Below are positions 8,786 through 19,168 of a DNA stretch of 64,000 nt, in pieces. Numbering within the stretch: the stretch's first letter is position 1; each line of letters starts with the position of its first letter. Both the position numbers and the translations under genes were made by a program. Under the pieces are notes generated by a model. That model searched no databases, was not told where the DNA came from, and was given only the letters and a program-made list of their open reading frames with translations. The stretch lies in contig NZ_NKTZ01000006.1 of NCBI RefSeq assembly GCF_003207855.1, forward strand, positions 62,001 to 126,000. Direction: 5' to 3'. The stretch comes from Komagataeibacter rhaeticus. GTDB lineage: Bacteria; Pseudomonadota; Alphaproteobacteria; Acetobacterales; Acetobacteraceae.

Positions 8786-9553
8786 CTAGTCGCGCACCAG
8801 TGCGGCAAGATAGTTTACCGCAAGGTCCCGGCTCTCGCGCCAGCCACCAAGTGTCGGCACCATGCCCGCGATGTCGGTAATGCGCAGCCCCGCCTGGGCC
8901 GCGTACTGCCCCAGTTCGGCCGGGGTAATGAACTTGCGCCAGTCATGCGTGCCAACCGGCAGCAGGCGCAGCACGTATTCCGCCCCGATCTTGGCCATGG
9001 CCATGGAGCGCCATGTGCGGTTCATGGTAGACACGACCATCGCGCCGCCCGGCCGCAGCAGGGACGCCAGCATGCGCAGGAAGGCGGCGGGATCGGTGAC
9101 ATGCTCGATCACTTCCAGCGCGGAAATCGCATCGAAGCGCGCCCCTTCCGCCACCAGGGCCTCCGCACTGGCGCAGCGATAGGCAAGGGGGCCTGCGGAT
9201 GCGGGCAGGGGATGCTGGCGCAGGTGCAGGCGGCCTGCCGTAATCGCGGCCTGTGCGGCATCCAGCCCCGTCACATCATAGCCCGCGCGCGCGAAGGCCT
9301 CGCTCGCAAGGCCCGCGCCACAGCCCATATCCAGCAGCCTGCGCCGCGTGCCGTCAGCGGCCACGGGGGCGGGCAGGTGGCGCAGGCTCCAGCCCGTGCG
9401 CAGGTCGTTCATGGCATGGAGCGGGCGCATGGGGCCTGCCGGGTCCCACCAGCGGGCGGCAAGGCTGCTGAAATGGGCGATCTCTTCCGGGGCGACCGAA
9501 TCTGCCGACACAACGGGCGAATCGTGATTCTGCATGGGTGCACCGCCTTTCAT
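8786..9553 (-). CDS. ubiG: bifunctional 2-polyprenyl-6-hydroxyphenol methylase / 3-demethylubiquinol 3-O-methyltransferase
   Basis: Performs both O-methylations of ubiquinone synthesis. The 255-residue protein begins with the UbiG-typical EEIAHFSSLAARWWDPAGPMRPLHAMNDLR, then SAM motif I LLDMGCGAGLASE, ISALEVIEHV, and the late FITPAELGQYAAQAGL. Start 9553 is favoured by a GGGAG ribosome site eight bases upstream; ATG 9535 is an alternative. It is divergent from lysC, a pairing common in Alphaproteobacteria. Ubiquinone is the electron acceptor of the periplasmic dehydrogenases encoded later in the window. Confidence 0.95.
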   Translation of the reverse strand: MKGGAPMQNHDSPVVSADSVAPEEIAHFSSLAARWWDPAGPMRPLHAMNDLRTGWSLRHLPAPVAADGTRRRLLDMGCGAGLASEAFARAGYDVTGLDAAQAAITAGRLHLRQHPLPASAGPLAYRCASAEALVAEGARFDAISALEVIEHVTDPAAFLRMLASLLRPGGAMVVSTMNRTWRSMAMAKIGAEYVLRLLPVGTHDWRKFITPAELGQYAAQAGLRITDIAGMVPTLGGWRESRDLAVNYLAALVRD

Positions 9554-9694
9554 TTGGCTTTCTCCCGCTGGACGCGGAAGCTGGGGAGATGTATGTGACG
9601 CGGCTTGCACATAACCGCAATGCCCCGCTTTGGCCAACAGGCCCCCGGCCGGGACGCGTTGCGGCCCCGTAGCCTTTATGGAGCCATTATTCCG

Positions 9695-10948
9695 ATGTCC
9701 CCTACCGTACCACGGATCGTGATGAAATTCGGTGGCACCTCCGTCGCCGACCTGGACCGGATTCGCGCCGTGGCGGAAAAAGTCAAGAAACAGGTCGACG
9801 CCGGGTGCGAGGTGGCTGTGGTCGTTTCCGCCATGTCGGGCGTGACCAACCGCCTTGTCGGCTACTGCCGCGACCTCTCGCCCACGCATGATGAACGCGA
9901 ATACGATACGGTCGTTGCAACGGGCGAGCAGGTGACAAGCGGCCTGCTGGCCATAGCCCTGCAAAATCTGGGCGTGAACGCGCGCTCGTGGCTGGGCTGG
10001 CAGATTCCGCTGCGCACGGATGATGCCCACGGCAAGGCGCGGATCGTGTCGATTGACGGCGGGGACCTGATCAGCAGCATGCAGGCGGGGCAGGTGCCCG
10101 TCGTGGCCGGTTTCCAGGGGATCGGGCCGGACGGACGCATCACCACGCTGGGGCGTGGGGGGTCCGATACATCGGCCGTGGCGCTGGCGGCGGCGCTGAA
10201 GGCGGATCGCTGCGACATCTACACCGACGTGGACGGCATATATACAACCGACCCCCGTATTGTTACCAAGGCCCGTAAGCTCGACCGGATCACGTACGAG
10301 GAAATGCTTGAACTCGCATCGGTCGGGGCCAAGGTACTCCAGACGCGCAGCGTGGAACTGGCCATGAAGGAGCGCGTGCGGGTACAGGTACTTTCCAGTT
10401 TTGCCGATGGCCCGGCGCCATCCGAGGGGCATCTGCCCGGTTCAATAGTTGTGGATGAGGACGAAATCGTGGAACAGGAACAGGTCGCCGGAATCGCCTA
10501 CTCCCGGGACGAGGCCAAGATTTCCGTGCGCCAGCTGCCTGACCGCCCCGGCATCGCGGCAGGCGTGTTCGGACCGCTGGCCGATGCCAACGTGAACGTG
10601 GACATGATTGTCCAGAGCACGGGCGATGACGGCATGACCAACATGACCTTCACGGTCGGCAAGAGCGACCTGGCCCGCGCCATTTCCGTGCTGGAGGCCC
10701 ACCGCGACACCACCCGTTACGCCGAGCTGCAGACCGATGACAGCGTGGTCAAGATCAGCGTGGTGGGTGTGGGCATGCGCTCGCATGCCGGCGTGGCCAG
10801 CACCATGTTCCGCACCCTGGCCGAGCGCAACATCAACGTGCAGGTCATTTCCACCAGTGAAATCAAGGTTTCCGTGCTGATTGCCGCGGAATACACCGAA
10901 CTTGCGGTGCGCGCGCTGCACACCGCCTACGGGCTGGACGCGGCGTGA
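9695..10948 (+). CDS. lysC: aspartate kinase
   Basis: Phosphorylates aspartate at the entry to lysine, threonine and methionine synthesis. The 417-residue protein opens with the kinase signature [15 protein letters not shown], has the [12 protein letters not shown] and [16 protein letters not shown] motifs, and ends in two ACT regulatory domains (from about residue 265; [24 protein letters not shown] is split over the first). Start ATG 9695 precedes the kinase signature by ten residues. The stop overlaps the GTG start of the nitronate monooxygenase gene (GTGA), giving a coupled chain that continues to the RodZ-like gene. Confidence 0.95.
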   Translation: MSPTVPRIVMKFGGTSVADLDRIRAVAEKVKKQVDAGCEVAVVVSAMSGVTNRLVGYCRDLSPTHDEREYDTVVATGEQVTSGLLAIALQNLGVNARSWLGWQIPLRTDDAHGKARIVSIDGGDLISSMQAGQVPVVAGFQGIGPDGRITTLGRGGSDTSAVALAAALKADRCDIYTDVDGIYTTDPRIVTKARKLDRITYEEMLELASVGAKVLQTRSVELAMKERVRVQVLSSFADGPAPSEGHLPGSIVVDEDEIVEQEQVAGIAYSRDEAKISVRQLPDRPGIAAGVFGPLADANVNVDMIVQSTGDDGMTNMTFTVGKSDLARAISVLEAHRDTTRYAELQTDDSVVKISVVGVGMRSHAGVASTMFRTLAERNINVQVISTSEIKVSVLIAAEYTELAVRALHTAYGLDAA

Positions 10949-12033
10949 GCACGGCGGGCATGACCGACACCACGGCAGCCATGCTGGCCGATCCCGCCCG
11001 CCGGGCGGAAGCCCGTGCCCGGCTTGACCACCTGTGCGGGCGCGGCACGCGATTCCTGGGCAGCGAATACGCGCTGCTGGGGGGCGCGATGTCATGGGTG
11101 AGCGAGCGCAACCTTGTTTCCGCCATTTCCAACGCGGGCGGGTTTGGCGTGCTGGCCTGCGGCGCGATGGAACCCGAACGCCTGGCCGGGGAAATCGCGG
11201 CCACCCAGGCCCTGACCAGCCGCCCCTTTGGCGTCAACCTGATCACCATGCACCCACAGCTGGATGATCTGGTGCGGGTCTGCCTGGAAGCGGGCGTGAC
11301 CCATATCGTGCTGGCCGGGGGCATCCCCTCCGGCCCCGTGATCCGTGCCATCAAGGATGGCGGGGCAAAGGCCATCGGCTTTGCCCCCGCACTGGTGCTG
11401 GCCAGAAGGCTGATCCGTTCGGGCATTGACGCGCTGGTGATCGAGGGATCAGAAGCGGGCGGGCATGTCGGCCCCGTGTCGCTGACCGTGCTGGCGCAGG
11501 AAATCCTGCCGCATGTGCATGACGTGCCGGTCTTTGTGGCAGGCGGGCTGGGGCGGGGGGATGCCATCCTGTCCTATCTGGAACTGGGAGCGGCGGGTGC
11601 GCAGCTTGGCACGCGCTTTGCCGCATCACGCGAAAGCATCGCGCATGAGCGCTTCAAGAAGGCGTTCATCCGCGCCAATGCACGCGACGCCGTAACGTCC
11701 GTGCAGCTTGACGAACGCTTCCCGGTCATTCCCGTGCGCGGGCTGAACAACGCGGGCACACGCGCCTTCCTGCAGCACCAGGCCGAAACGCTGCGCCGTT
11801 TCCAGTCCGGTGAACTGACAAAGGAAGCGGCCCAGCTTGATATCGAGCATTTCTGGGCTGGTTCACTGCGCCGTGCTGTGGTTGATGGAGACGTGGAGAA
11901 CGGTTCCGTCATGGCCGGTCAGTCCGTCGGCATGATCACGGACGTGCAGCCGGTTGGTGAAATCATCGGCGAACTGGTCGATCAGGCGATTGATGCCCTG
12001 ATCCGGCAGGAGGAGAGGGCCCGCTACGGATGA
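10945..12033 (+). CDS. nitronate monooxygenase / 2-nitropropane dioxygenase family FMN enzyme
   Basis: A 362-residue TIM-barrel flavoprotein. The FMN-binding features are visible: GGAMSWVSERNLVSAISNAGGFGVLA near the N-terminus, RPFGVNLI, the family mark EGSEAGGHVGP, and PVFVAGGLGRGDAILSYLELGAAGAQLGTRF. The family oxidises nitronates or related small molecules; the physiological substrate here is unknown, and an enoyl-reductase-like activity (FabK relatives) cannot be excluded. It starts at GTG 10945 inside the lysC stop, or at ATG 10960. Its own stop overlaps the next gene by four bases. Confidence 0.85.
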   Translation: MSTAGMTDTTAAMLADPARRAEARARLDHLCGRGTRFLGSEYALLGGAMSWVSERNLVSAISNAGGFGVLACGAMEPERLAGEIAATQALTSRPFGVNLITMHPQLDDLVRVCLEAGVTHIVLAGGIPSGPVIRAIKDGGAKAIGFAPALVLARRLIRSGIDALVIEGSEAGGHVGPVSLTVLAQEILPHVHDVPVFVAGGLGRGDAILSYLELGAAGAQLGTRFAASRESIAHERFKKAFIRANARDAVTSVQLDERFPVIPVRGLNNAGTRAFLQHQAETLRRFQSGELTKEAAQLDIEHFWAGSLRRAVVDGDVENGSVMAGQSVGMITDVQPVGEIIGELVDQAIDALIRQEERARYG

Positions 12034-13208
12034 CTGATGGCAAGCGCGTTTTTCGCCCCAAATCCGCACCCGATGCCACGGCGCCCGCGCCGGGCACCAC
12101 GTCCGTCGCATCGGTGGGGGACATACTGCGCGCGCGGCGCGAGGAACTGGGCTGGAAACTGCCCGATGTCGCGGCCTGGCTGCGCATCCGCCTGCCTTAC
12201 CTGGAAGCACTGGAAGCAGGCCGCGCCGCCGAGCTGCCGGGCAGCGCCTATGCCATCGGCTTCCTGCGAACCTATGCCAAGGCGCTGGGGCTGGAAAGCG
12301 AACAGCTGGCCGAACGCTTCAAGGTGGAAAGCCGGGGCGCGTTCACCCGCCGCTCCGAACTGACCTTTCCCATGCCACTACCCGACCGGGGGCTGCCCAC
12401 GGGCGTGCTGCTGCTCTGCGGTATCGTAATTCTGGTGGGGGCCTATGTCGGCTGGTACAAGCTTAGCAGTTCCGAGGGCACCGGCAATGACACGCCCGCC
12501 CGGCTGACCCTGCCGGGCCTGTCCTCCCCCCCCACGACCGCATCGCCGCAGGTGGCCTCCATGCTGCCACCGGCTGATGAACGGCCCACGCCGCAGCCGC
12601 TCCCCCCGCAGGAGCGCGAGGCACTGACAGGCATGCCGGCCACACCCGCCACCCCGGCAGCACCGCCGCCATCCGATCCGCCCATGCCCGCGCCGGCGGC
12701 ACCCACCCAGCCACTGGAAAAGATGGGAGAGGACCGCAACATGCTGGCCCAGCAGCAGGCCGCGGCCCAGCCGGCCCCGGCCGCCCCCGTCGCGGGCGAC
12801 ACGGTCACCCTGAATGCATCGGCAGCCACCTGGGTGCAGGTCCGCAAGCCCGGTGGGCCGGTGCTGTATGACCATGTGCTCCAGCCCGGTGAAACATGGC
12901 AGGCACCTGCCGACCAGACGGGCCTTGTGCTGACGGTTGGCAATGCCGGGGGCCTGACGCTGAGCAGTGGCGGCGTGACGACACAGCCGCTGGGCCGCAA
13001 CGGGGAAGTCAGGCGCAATATCCCGCTTACGCCCGCCGCCGTGGCCGACGGGTCCGTCATGCAGGCGGCTGCGCCCGCGCCGCAGCAGCAGAATATCCAC
13101 CCGCCCATGCCCTCTTCCGCCGCCATGGCACAGCCTGCCGGCACGGCGGCTACGGGAAGTGGCAATAATCTCTCGCCGCCCCTCCCGCAGCACTTCAATG
13201 CGGAGTAG
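12030..13208 (+). CDS. RodZ-like protein (helix-turn-helix, one membrane helix, DUF4115)
   Basis: A 392-residue bitopic protein. Residues about 28-95 form a Cro/C1-type helix-turn-helix (GDILRARREELGWKLPDVA, then YLEALEAG), residues 122-143 a single membrane helix (PTGVLLLCGIVILVGAYVGW), followed by a long Pro/Ala linker and a C-terminal DUF4115 beta domain (WVQVRKPGGPVLYDHVLQPG). This order matches RodZ, which links the MreB cytoskeleton to the cell wall elongation complex. The linker is proline-rich and poorly conserved. The ATG overlaps the upstream stop (ATGA). The ispG gene follows after 132 bases; a rodZ-ispG-hisS neighbourhood is common in bacteria. Confidence 0.85.
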   Translation: MTDGKRVFRPKSAPDATAPAPGTTSVASVGDILRARREELGWKLPDVAAWLRIRLPYLEALEAGRAAELPGSAYAIGFLRTYAKALGLESEQLAERFKVESRGAFTRRSELTFPMPLPDRGLPTGVLLLCGIVILVGAYVGWYKLSSSEGTGNDTPARLTLPGLSSPPTTASPQVASMLPPADERPTPQPLPPQEREALTGMPATPATPAAPPPSDPPMPAPAAPTQPLEKMGEDRNMLAQQQAAAQPAPAAPVAGDTVTLNASAATWVQVRKPGGPVLYDHVLQPGETWQAPADQTGLVLTVGNAGGLTLSSGGVTTQPLGRNGEVRRNIPLTPAAVADGSVMQAAAPAPQQQNIHPPMPSSAAMAQPAGTAATGSGNNLSPPLPQHFNAE

Positions 13209-13340
13209 GATGGCCTTTCACGGCATGGCCCCTTTGTGGTTCCCATGCCGCAAACCGGCATGTAACAGATTTTCGGGTCGTGCCGCGCCCCGCCACGGCG
13301 GGCCGGAGCGCAAACCGCCGCCTTATCTGGAGGGCACACA

Positions 13341-14501
13341 ATGAGCAGCTATCGTCCTTATCAGCATATCGAACGCCGCAAGTCACGGCAGATCCATGTC
13401 GGCAAGGTCCCGGTCGGGGGAGACGCCCCGGTTTCCGTCCAGACCATGACCAACACGCTGACCACCGATGCCGAGGCCACGATCGCCCAGATCCGCCGCG
13501 CCGAAATGGCAGGCGTGGATATCGTGCGCGTCTCATGCCCGGATGAGGAAAGCACGAAGGCGCTGGCCGAAATCGTGCGCGAAGTGAACGTACCCGTCGT
13601 GGCCGACATCCACTTCCACTACAAGCGCGCCATCGAGGCGGCGAAGGCGGGGGCCGCGTGCCTGCGCATCAATCCCGGCAACATCGGCAGTGCCGAGCGT
13701 GTGCGTGAGGTCGTGAACGCGGCCAAGGACCACAACTGCTCGATCCGCATCGGCGTGAACGCCGGTTCGCTGGAAAAGCACCTGCTGGAAAAATATGGCG
13801 AACCCAACCCCGACGCGCTGGTGGAAAGTGCGCTGGAACACGCGAAGATCCTGGAAGACCACGACTTCCACGAATTCAAGATCAGCGTGAAGGCATCGGA
13901 CGTGTTCATGGCGGTCGCGGCCTACCAGCAGCTGGCCGATGTCTGTGACCACCCGCTGCATATCGGCATTACCGAGGCGGGCAGCAAGCGCGCGGGCACG
14001 GTCAAGTCCTCCATCGGGCTGGGCAACCTGCTGTGGGCGGGCGTGGGTGACACGATGCGTGTCTCGCTCTCGGCCGAACCGGAAGAGGAAGTGCTGGTTG
14101 GCTGGGACATCCTGAAGTCGCTTGGCCTGCGCCACCGTGGCGTGAAGATCATCTCCTGCCCGTCCTGCGCACGCCAAGGCTTCAACGTGATCGAGACCGT
14201 GCAGACGCTGGAAGACCGGCTGGCCCATATCAAGACGCCGATGACGCTGTCCATCATCGGCTGCGTGGTCAATGGCCCCGGTGAGGCACTGATGACCGAT
14301 ATCGGTGTGACCGGCGGCGGTTCGGGCCGCCACATGGTGTATTCCGCCGGCAAGCAGGACCACACCATGCCCGCCGGCGACATGATCGAACATATTGTGG
14401 AACTGGTGGAAAAGAAGGTGGAGCAGCTTCAGGCCGCCGATGCTGGCAACACCACCGCCGAGGAAATGGCCCGCGAGGCCAGCATGTCCCCCGCGGACTG
14501 A
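13341..14501 (+). CDS. ispG: 4-hydroxy-3-methylbut-2-enyl diphosphate synthase (flavodoxin)
   Basis: Reduces methylerythritol cyclodiphosphate to HMBPP in the non-mevalonate isoprenoid pathway. The 386-residue protein has the barrel start [43 protein letters not shown] in part, and the [4Fe-4S] ligands C273, C276 (CPSC) and C308 (CVVNGPGE) with the following Glu315. It is full length. It follows the RodZ-like gene and precedes hisS by about 85 bases on the same strand. Confidence 0.96.
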   Translation: MSSYRPYQHIERRKSRQIHVGKVPVGGDAPVSVQTMTNTLTTDAEATIAQIRRAEMAGVDIVRVSCPDEESTKALAEIVREVNVPVVADIHFHYKRAIEAAKAGAACLRINPGNIGSAERVREVVNAAKDHNCSIRIGVNAGSLEKHLLEKYGEPNPDALVESALEHAKILEDHDFHEFKISVKASDVFMAVAAYQQLADVCDHPLHIGITEAGSKRAGTVKSSIGLGNLLWAGVGDTMRVSLSAEPEEEVLVGWDILKSLGLRHRGVKIISCPSCARQGFNVIETVQTLEDRLAHIKTPMTLSIIGCVVNGPGEALMTDIGVTGGGSGRHMVYSAGKQDHTMPAGDMIEHIVELVEKKVEQLQAADAGNTTAEEMAREASMSPAD

Positions 14502-14585
14502 AGTACATGCCGCGCGTCCTGATCCGGCGCGTGGCCCACCGGCCCGCCTGCGGGCAGGCCGGGTTCAATGCAGGAAGAGTGCGTA

Positions 14586-15842
14586 GTGAGCAGTTTGCAG
14601 CCCGTCCGTGGCACCCATGACCTGATCGGTGAAGAGCGCAGGCGTTTCAATCATGTCGTGGAGACCGCGCGCCGTATTGTCAGCCTGTACGGGTTTGATG
14701 AATGGTCGACCCCGATATTCGAGGATACGCGGGTCTTTTCACGCTCACTGGGCGATACGTCCGATGTCGTCTCGAAGGAAATGTACACCTTCGAGGACCG
14801 TGGCGGTGAATCCCTGACCCTGCGGCCCGAGGGCACGGCAGCCATCTGCCGCGCCCTGGTCACCAATGGCCTGACGCAGTCCCTGCCGCAGAAGGTGTTC
14901 TACGCCGGTCCCATGTTCCGCTACGAACGCCCGCAGAAGGGGCGCTACCGCCAGTTCCACCAGATCGGCGCGGAACTGCTGGGCGCTGCCGAACCGCTGG
15001 CCGATGCCGAGATCATCGCCATGGGCCGCGACGTACTGGGCGCGCTGGGCATTGGCGATGAGGTCGTGCTGGAACTCAACACGCTGGGCGATACCGCCAG
15101 CCGGGATGCCTGGCGCACGGCGCTGATCACCTATTTCAGTGACCGGCGCGATGACCTCTCGGCCGACAGCCAGACCCGTCTGGAACGCAATCCCCTGCGC
15201 ATACTGGACAGCAAGGCCCAGCAGGACCGCGCCCTTGTGGCTGACGCCCCCACCATCGACCAGTTCCTGACCCCCGAGGCACAGGAATTCTGGGACGGGC
15301 TGCGCCGCACGCTGGACGTGATGGGCGTGCCATTCCGGCACAATCCGCGCATCGTGCGCGGGCTGGACTATTACGGCCATACCGCGTTCGAATTCGTGAC
15401 CGAGCGCCTGGGCGCGCAGGGCACCGTGCTGGCCGGTGGCCGGTATGACGGGCTGGTGGCGGAAATGGGCGGTCCGGCAACACCCGCCATTGGCTGGGCC
15501 GGCGGGATCGAACGCCTGTCCATGCTGCTGGCCGAAAGCCCGGCGGACCCGCGCCCCGTAGCCGTCATTCCCATGGGGGCGGACGCACAGGCGGCCGGAT
15601 TGACCGTGCTGCAGGCCATCCGGGCCGCGGGCATCCGGGCCGAGACATCCTATCGCGGCAACATGAAACGCCGCATGGAGCGCGCCAACCGCATGAACGC
15701 GACCCATGCCATCGTGGTCGGCAGTGACGAGATCGCGCGCGGCGTGGTGCAGGTCAAGGATCTGGACAGCGGGCAGCAGGCCGAGGTGGCAATGGATGGG
15801 GTGGCTGGCTTCCTGCGCGCCGGTTCAGCCCCGAAAGCCTGA
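14586..15842 (+). CDS. hisS: histidine--tRNA ligase
   Basis: A class II aminoacyl-tRNA synthetase of 418 residues. Seen are the N-terminal [14 protein letters not shown], motif 2 [16 protein letters not shown], the histidine-binding [14 protein letters not shown] and the C-terminal anticodon-binding domain ([15 protein letters not shown] onward). GTG 14586 is preferred as start because an AGGAAG ribosome site lies nine bases upstream; an in-frame ATG at 14568 would add six residues but has no comparable site. prfA begins three bases after the hisS stop. Confidence 0.95.
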   Translation: MSSLQPVRGTHDLIGEERRRFNHVVETARRIVSLYGFDEWSTPIFEDTRVFSRSLGDTSDVVSKEMYTFEDRGGESLTLRPEGTAAICRALVTNGLTQSLPQKVFYAGPMFRYERPQKGRYRQFHQIGAELLGAAEPLADAEIIAMGRDVLGALGIGDEVVLELNTLGDTASRDAWRTALITYFSDRRDDLSADSQTRLERNPLRILDSKAQQDRALVADAPTIDQFLTPEAQEFWDGLRRTLDVMGVPFRHNPRIVRGLDYYGHTAFEFVTERLGAQGTVLAGGRYDGLVAEMGGPATPAIGWAGGIERLSMLLAESPADPRPVAVIPMGADAQAAGLTVLQAIRAAGIRAETSYRGNMKRRMERANRMNATHAIVVGSDEIARGVVQVKDLDSGQQAEVAMDGVAGFLRAGSAPKA

Positions 15843-15844
15843 TC

Positions 15845-16906
15845 GTGGCACAGTTTGACGACCGTCTGGACCGCATCGTCGCGCGTTGCGATGAACTGCA
15901 GGCCCTGCTGGCCGAAGGGCTGTCGGGGGCTGATTTCAGCCAGGCCTCACGCGAATATGCCGAGCTTGAGCCGATCGTGGCCCGCGTCAACGCCCTGCGT
16001 GCGGCGGAAGAGGCGGAACGCGACGCCAGCCAGATGCTGGCCGATCCTGAAATGCGCGAACTCGCCCAGGCTGAGCTGGACGCGCTGCGCACGCAGATCC
16101 CCACGCTGCGCCACGATATCCGCCTGGCCATGCTGCCGCGTGACGAAGCCGATGAGCGCAGCGCCATCCTGGAAATCCGCCCCGCCGCCGGTGGAGACGA
16201 GGCAGGTCTGTTCGCCGCCGAACTGTTTGGTGCCTACCAGCGCTATGCCGACCTGCGTGGCTGGCGCTTTGAAGTGCTGGAATATGACCAGTCCGAACTG
16301 GGCGGCCTGCGGGAAGGCATTGCCAGCATAACCGGGCGCGGTGTGTTTGCGCGGCTGAAATACGAATCCGGCGTACACCGGGTCCAGCGCGTACCCGCCA
16401 CCGAAAGCCAAGGCCGCATCCATACCTCCACCGTGACCGTGGCAGTGCTGCCCGAAGCGGAAGAAGTGGATGTGGAGGTCAATGAAGGCGACCTGCGCAT
16501 TGATGTCTACCGTGCATCCGGGGCAGGGGGGCAGCACGTCAACAAGACCGAAAGTGCCGTACGCATCACCCATCTGCCCACCAATATCGTGGTGGCGATG
16601 CAGGAAGAGAAAAGCCAGCACAAGAACCGCGCCAAGGCGATGAAGATCCTGCGCGCGCGCCTGTATGAGCGCAACCGTGCCGCCGCCCACGAATCCCGCG
16701 CCGCCGACCGGCGCGCACAGGTTGGCACGGGCGACCGTTCGGAGCGCATCCGCACCTACAACTTCCCGCAGGGGCGGGTGACCGACCACCGCATTGGCCT
16801 GACCCTCTATAAAATCGACCGCGTCATGGCCGGTGAACTGGACGAGTTTGTCGATGCGCTGACACAGGAAGAACAGGCCGCCCTGCTTGCAGCCGATGAT
16901 GGCTGA
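15845..16906 (+). CDS. prfA: peptide chain release factor 1
   Basis: Recognises UAA and UAG stop codons and triggers peptide release. The 353-residue protein has the RF1 codon-recognition tripeptide PAT at residues 184-186 and the catalytic GGQ at 228-230 ([15 protein letters not shown]), which is methylated by PrmC. The start is GTG 15845, three bases after the hisS stop, so translation is probably coupled. prmC follows on the same strand but is separated by a short minus-strand gene. Confidence 0.96.
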   Translation: MAQFDDRLDRIVARCDELQALLAEGLSGADFSQASREYAELEPIVARVNALRAAEEAERDASQMLADPEMRELAQAELDALRTQIPTLRHDIRLAMLPRDEADERSAILEIRPAAGGDEAGLFAAELFGAYQRYADLRGWRFEVLEYDQSELGGLREGIASITGRGVFARLKYESGVHRVQRVPATESQGRIHTSTVTVAVLPEAEEVDVEVNEGDLRIDVYRASGAGGQHVNKTESAVRITHLPTNIVVAMQEEKSQHKNRAKAMKILRARLYERNRAAAHESRAADRRAQVGTGDRSERIRTYNFPQGRVTDHRIGLTLYKIDRVMAGELDEFVDALTQEEQAALLAADDG

Positions 16907-16921
16907 ACCAGGCCACGGCTT

Positions 16922-17386
16922 TCATGAAGTCGGGGCGGCACACAGCGAACTGCGGCCCGGATGGCGTTCGACCACATTGGGGTCATCGGGATCGGCCAGG
17001 TAGAATTCGGTAAAGTTACGCGCGCCCAGGGCAACCAGATGATGGCCATCGGGCTCATGCAGCACGCCTTCGCCACTGACCTGATGGATCTCGATCTTCC
17101 CGGCAGGACGACGGATGGTAATCTCCCCGCACAGGGCATAGCTGTGATTCACGCGGCTGACGGGGGTCTCGACATGGGCGGTCTGGGTAGTGTGGTCATG
17201 GTCAAGGTGGAAGGTCGCAACAAGCTGTTCATCCACATACAGGCGCGAGACTTCGGAAACCTCGCCCTCGCCGTACCCGTCCTCCACTTCAAACGACCCG
17301 GCAAGGGCAGGGGTGGCCAGCAGGGTGCACAGCATGGTGGCCAGCAGGACACGGACAGGGCGCGATGAGGGAGGCGGATTTTGCAT
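16922..17386 (-). CDS. secreted protein of unknown function
   Basis: A 154-residue protein with a clear Sec signal peptide (PVRVLLATMLCTLLATPALA, cleavage near residue 30, ALA-GS). The mature part is acidic (FEVEDGYGEGEVSEVSRLYVDEQLVATFHLDHDH) and has two cysteines that could form a disulfide (ALCGEITI and SLCAAP). I do not recognise a family. The strong signal and the position of the gene between, and antisense to, prfA and prmC support it as real. It ends 15 bases from prfA and starts 30 bases from prmC. Confidence 0.7.
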   Translation of the reverse strand: MQNPPPSSRPVRVLLATMLCTLLATPALAGSFEVEDGYGEGEVSEVSRLYVDEQLVATFHLDHDHTTQTAHVETPVSRVNHSYALCGEITIRRPAGKIEIHQVSGEGVLHEPDGHHLVALGARNFTEFYLADPDDPNVVERHPGRSSLCAAPTS

Positions 17387-17416
17387 GATACCTAGATATG
17401 ACGGAAAGCAGCCGGG

Positions 17417-18280
17417 ATGAAAGAGACCATGGCGCCTTCCCCCGCAAATTTGCGCGCCCTGCTGTCGGCCGCCACGGAGCGGCTGCACAGGGCGGGCATC
17501 GAGGCCCCGCAGCGCGAGGCCCGTCTGCTTGCCGCCCATGCGGCGGGCACCGACCTTGCGGGCCTGCTGCGTATTGACGGGCTGACGGATGCGGCCCATG
17601 CCACTTTCATCCACATGCTGGGCCGCCGCCTGAACCATGAGCCCATGGCCTATATTACCGGGCAGGCCGGGTTCTGGTCGCTTGATCTTGCCGTCTCGCC
17701 CGCAACCCTTATCCCGCGTGCCGACAGCGAGACGCTGGTCGAAGCCGTGCTGCACCACCTGCCCGACCGCACGCGGGCGCTGCGCGTGCTGGATATCGGC
17801 ACGGGCACGGGCTGCCTGCTGCTGGCCGTTCTGGCGGAATATGGGCAGGCCACCGGTATCGGCACCGACATCAACCCGCATGCGGCACGCCTTGCCGCGC
17901 ACAATGCCGCGCGCAACGCACTGGCATCACGCTGCGCCACGCTGTGCTGCAACTGGGCCGATGCGGTATGCGGCCCCTTTGACCTTGTGCTGAGCAATCC
18001 ACCCTACATCCCGCATGCCGACCTGGCGGGCCTGATGCCCGATGTCGTGGCGCATGAACCCGCGCGCGCGCTGGACGGCGGCCCGGACGGACTGGTGGCC
18101 TACCGCGCACTGGCGGCCATCGTGCCCGCACTGCTGGCACCCGGTGGGACCGCAGTGCTGGAACTGGGTATTGGCCAGGATCGCAGCGTGCCCGCGCTGA
18201 TGCGTGAGCGCGGGCTGGAAGTGGCGGAAATCCGCCCCGACCTGGGGGGAATAGGGCGCGCGCTGGTAGTGAAAAAATAA
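17417..18280 (+). CDS. prmC: peptide chain release factor N5-glutamine methyltransferase
   Basis: Methylates the Gln of the GGQ motif in RF1 and RF2. The 287-residue protein has an N-terminal helical domain (PQREARLLAAHAAG), SAM motif I VLDIGTGTGCLLLAVL and the substrate-glutamine motif NPPY at 194-197. Either ATG 17417 or ATG 17429 could be the start. Its functional partner prfA is just upstream, as in many bacteria, here with a secreted-protein gene inserted on the other strand. Confidence 0.94.
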   Translation: MKETMAPSPANLRALLSAATERLHRAGIEAPQREARLLAAHAAGTDLAGLLRIDGLTDAAHATFIHMLGRRLNHEPMAYITGQAGFWSLDLAVSPATLIPRADSETLVEAVLHHLPDRTRALRVLDIGTGTGCLLLAVLAEYGQATGIGTDINPHAARLAAHNAARNALASRCATLCCNWADAVCGPFDLVLSNPPYIPHADLAGLMPDVVAHEPARALDGGPDGLVAYRALAAIVPALLAPGGTAVLELGIGQDRSVPALMRERGLEVAEIRPDLGGIGRALVVKK

Positions 18281-18544
18281 TTTGGCAGAAAGTAATACGC
18301 ACGGTATATTCCAAGGGCGCAGGGAACACGAACAGCACATAGATCTGCTCTTCCACTCCCCCGCGGGCGATCCCGATTGCAGAACAGAAAAGCTGGCGAT
18401 GCGAACCCCCGGGTTCCGCCCGGCGCAGGGATCCATGTCCGGTCTGGACCGGACAAGCAATATGGCAACAGACGGGACGGGCAGACCGCCCCACGGTCCA
18501 GGGCAGCGCCAGCGACCGGCAACAGGAAAGTGCTGCGACAGCTT

Positions 18545-19114
18545 ATGAACATGAAACGCATGCGAGGCCGTCACAATCGTTCGGGCGGCAGCAATGGCGG
18601 AAGCGTACGCCATAACAATGGCCAGATCCCGTTGAACCGCAACCACGTCTTTGACAGCAATGGACCTGACCTGCGCGTGCGCGGCACGGCACAGCAGCTA
18701 TTTGAAAAATACCTTCAGCTGGGCCGTGATGCCAGCAGCACCGGCGACCGGGTCATGGCGGAAGCCTATTTCCAGCATGCCGAGCATTATTTCCGCATTC
18801 TCAATGCCATGACGCAGGCCGCGCAGCAGAGCCAGCAGGAGCGGCAAGAACGCATGAACAACGGCCGCCAGCAGCCGCAACCGCGCCCTGTAGCCGATAA
18901 CCGCCAGCCGGCAGAGGCCGGTGGGGAGGAAACAGGCGAGCAGCCTGCCATAGCGGCACCACCTGCGGCACAGCCCGAAGAAACCGCGCCCCAGCCCGCC
19001 ATTGCCGCGGCAGAACCACCCGCGGCACCGCGCGCGCCCCGTGCCCCGCGCGCGCCACGCCGCGCCAAGCCACCGGTGGAAAAGAAGGAAGAACTGGAAT
19101 CCAGTTCTTCCTGA
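18545..19114 (+). CDS. DUF4167 domain-containing protein
   Basis: A 189-residue protein. Residues 1-90 carry the DUF4167 core: a basic start MNMKRMRGRHNR, then VFDSNGPDLRVRGTAQQLFEKY and DASSTGDRVMAEAYFQHAEHYFRI. This is followed by a Gln-rich segment and a low-complexity Pro/Ala/Arg tail with a PRA triplet repeat (about 160-175). The family follows prmC in many Alphaproteobacteria; the basic N-terminus suggests RNA or nucleic acid binding, but no function is established. Three ATGs lie within the first six codons, so the exact start is uncertain. The 264 bases upstream, to prmC, hold no gene I can support. Confidence 0.85.
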   Translation: MNMKRMRGRHNRSGGSNGGSVRHNNGQIPLNRNHVFDSNGPDLRVRGTAQQLFEKYLQLGRDASSTGDRVMAEAYFQHAEHYFRILNAMTQAAQQSQQERQERMNNGRQQPQPRPVADNRQPAEAGGEETGEQPAIAAPPAAQPEETAPQPAIAAAEPPAAPRAPRAPRAPRRAKPPVEKKEELESSSS

Positions 19115-19148
19115 CCCGGAAAGCCCCCATCCGCCCTGCGGGTGGGGG
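19088..19148 (+). terminator. two consecutive stem-loops at the end of the DUF4167 gene
   Basis: The last codons form a perfect 11-bp inverted repeat (GAAGAACTGGA at 19088-19098, one base, then its complement to 19110). After the stop, CCCCCATCCGC (19124-19134) pairs with GCGGGTGGGGG (19138-19148) through an 11-bp stem with one T-G pair and a three-base loop. There is no T-run, so this may be a Rho-assisted end or an RNA-stabilising structure. It separates this gene from the convergent small gene after it. Confidence 0.5.
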
Positions 19149-19168
19149 TACCGTGTGGTTAACCGCGT

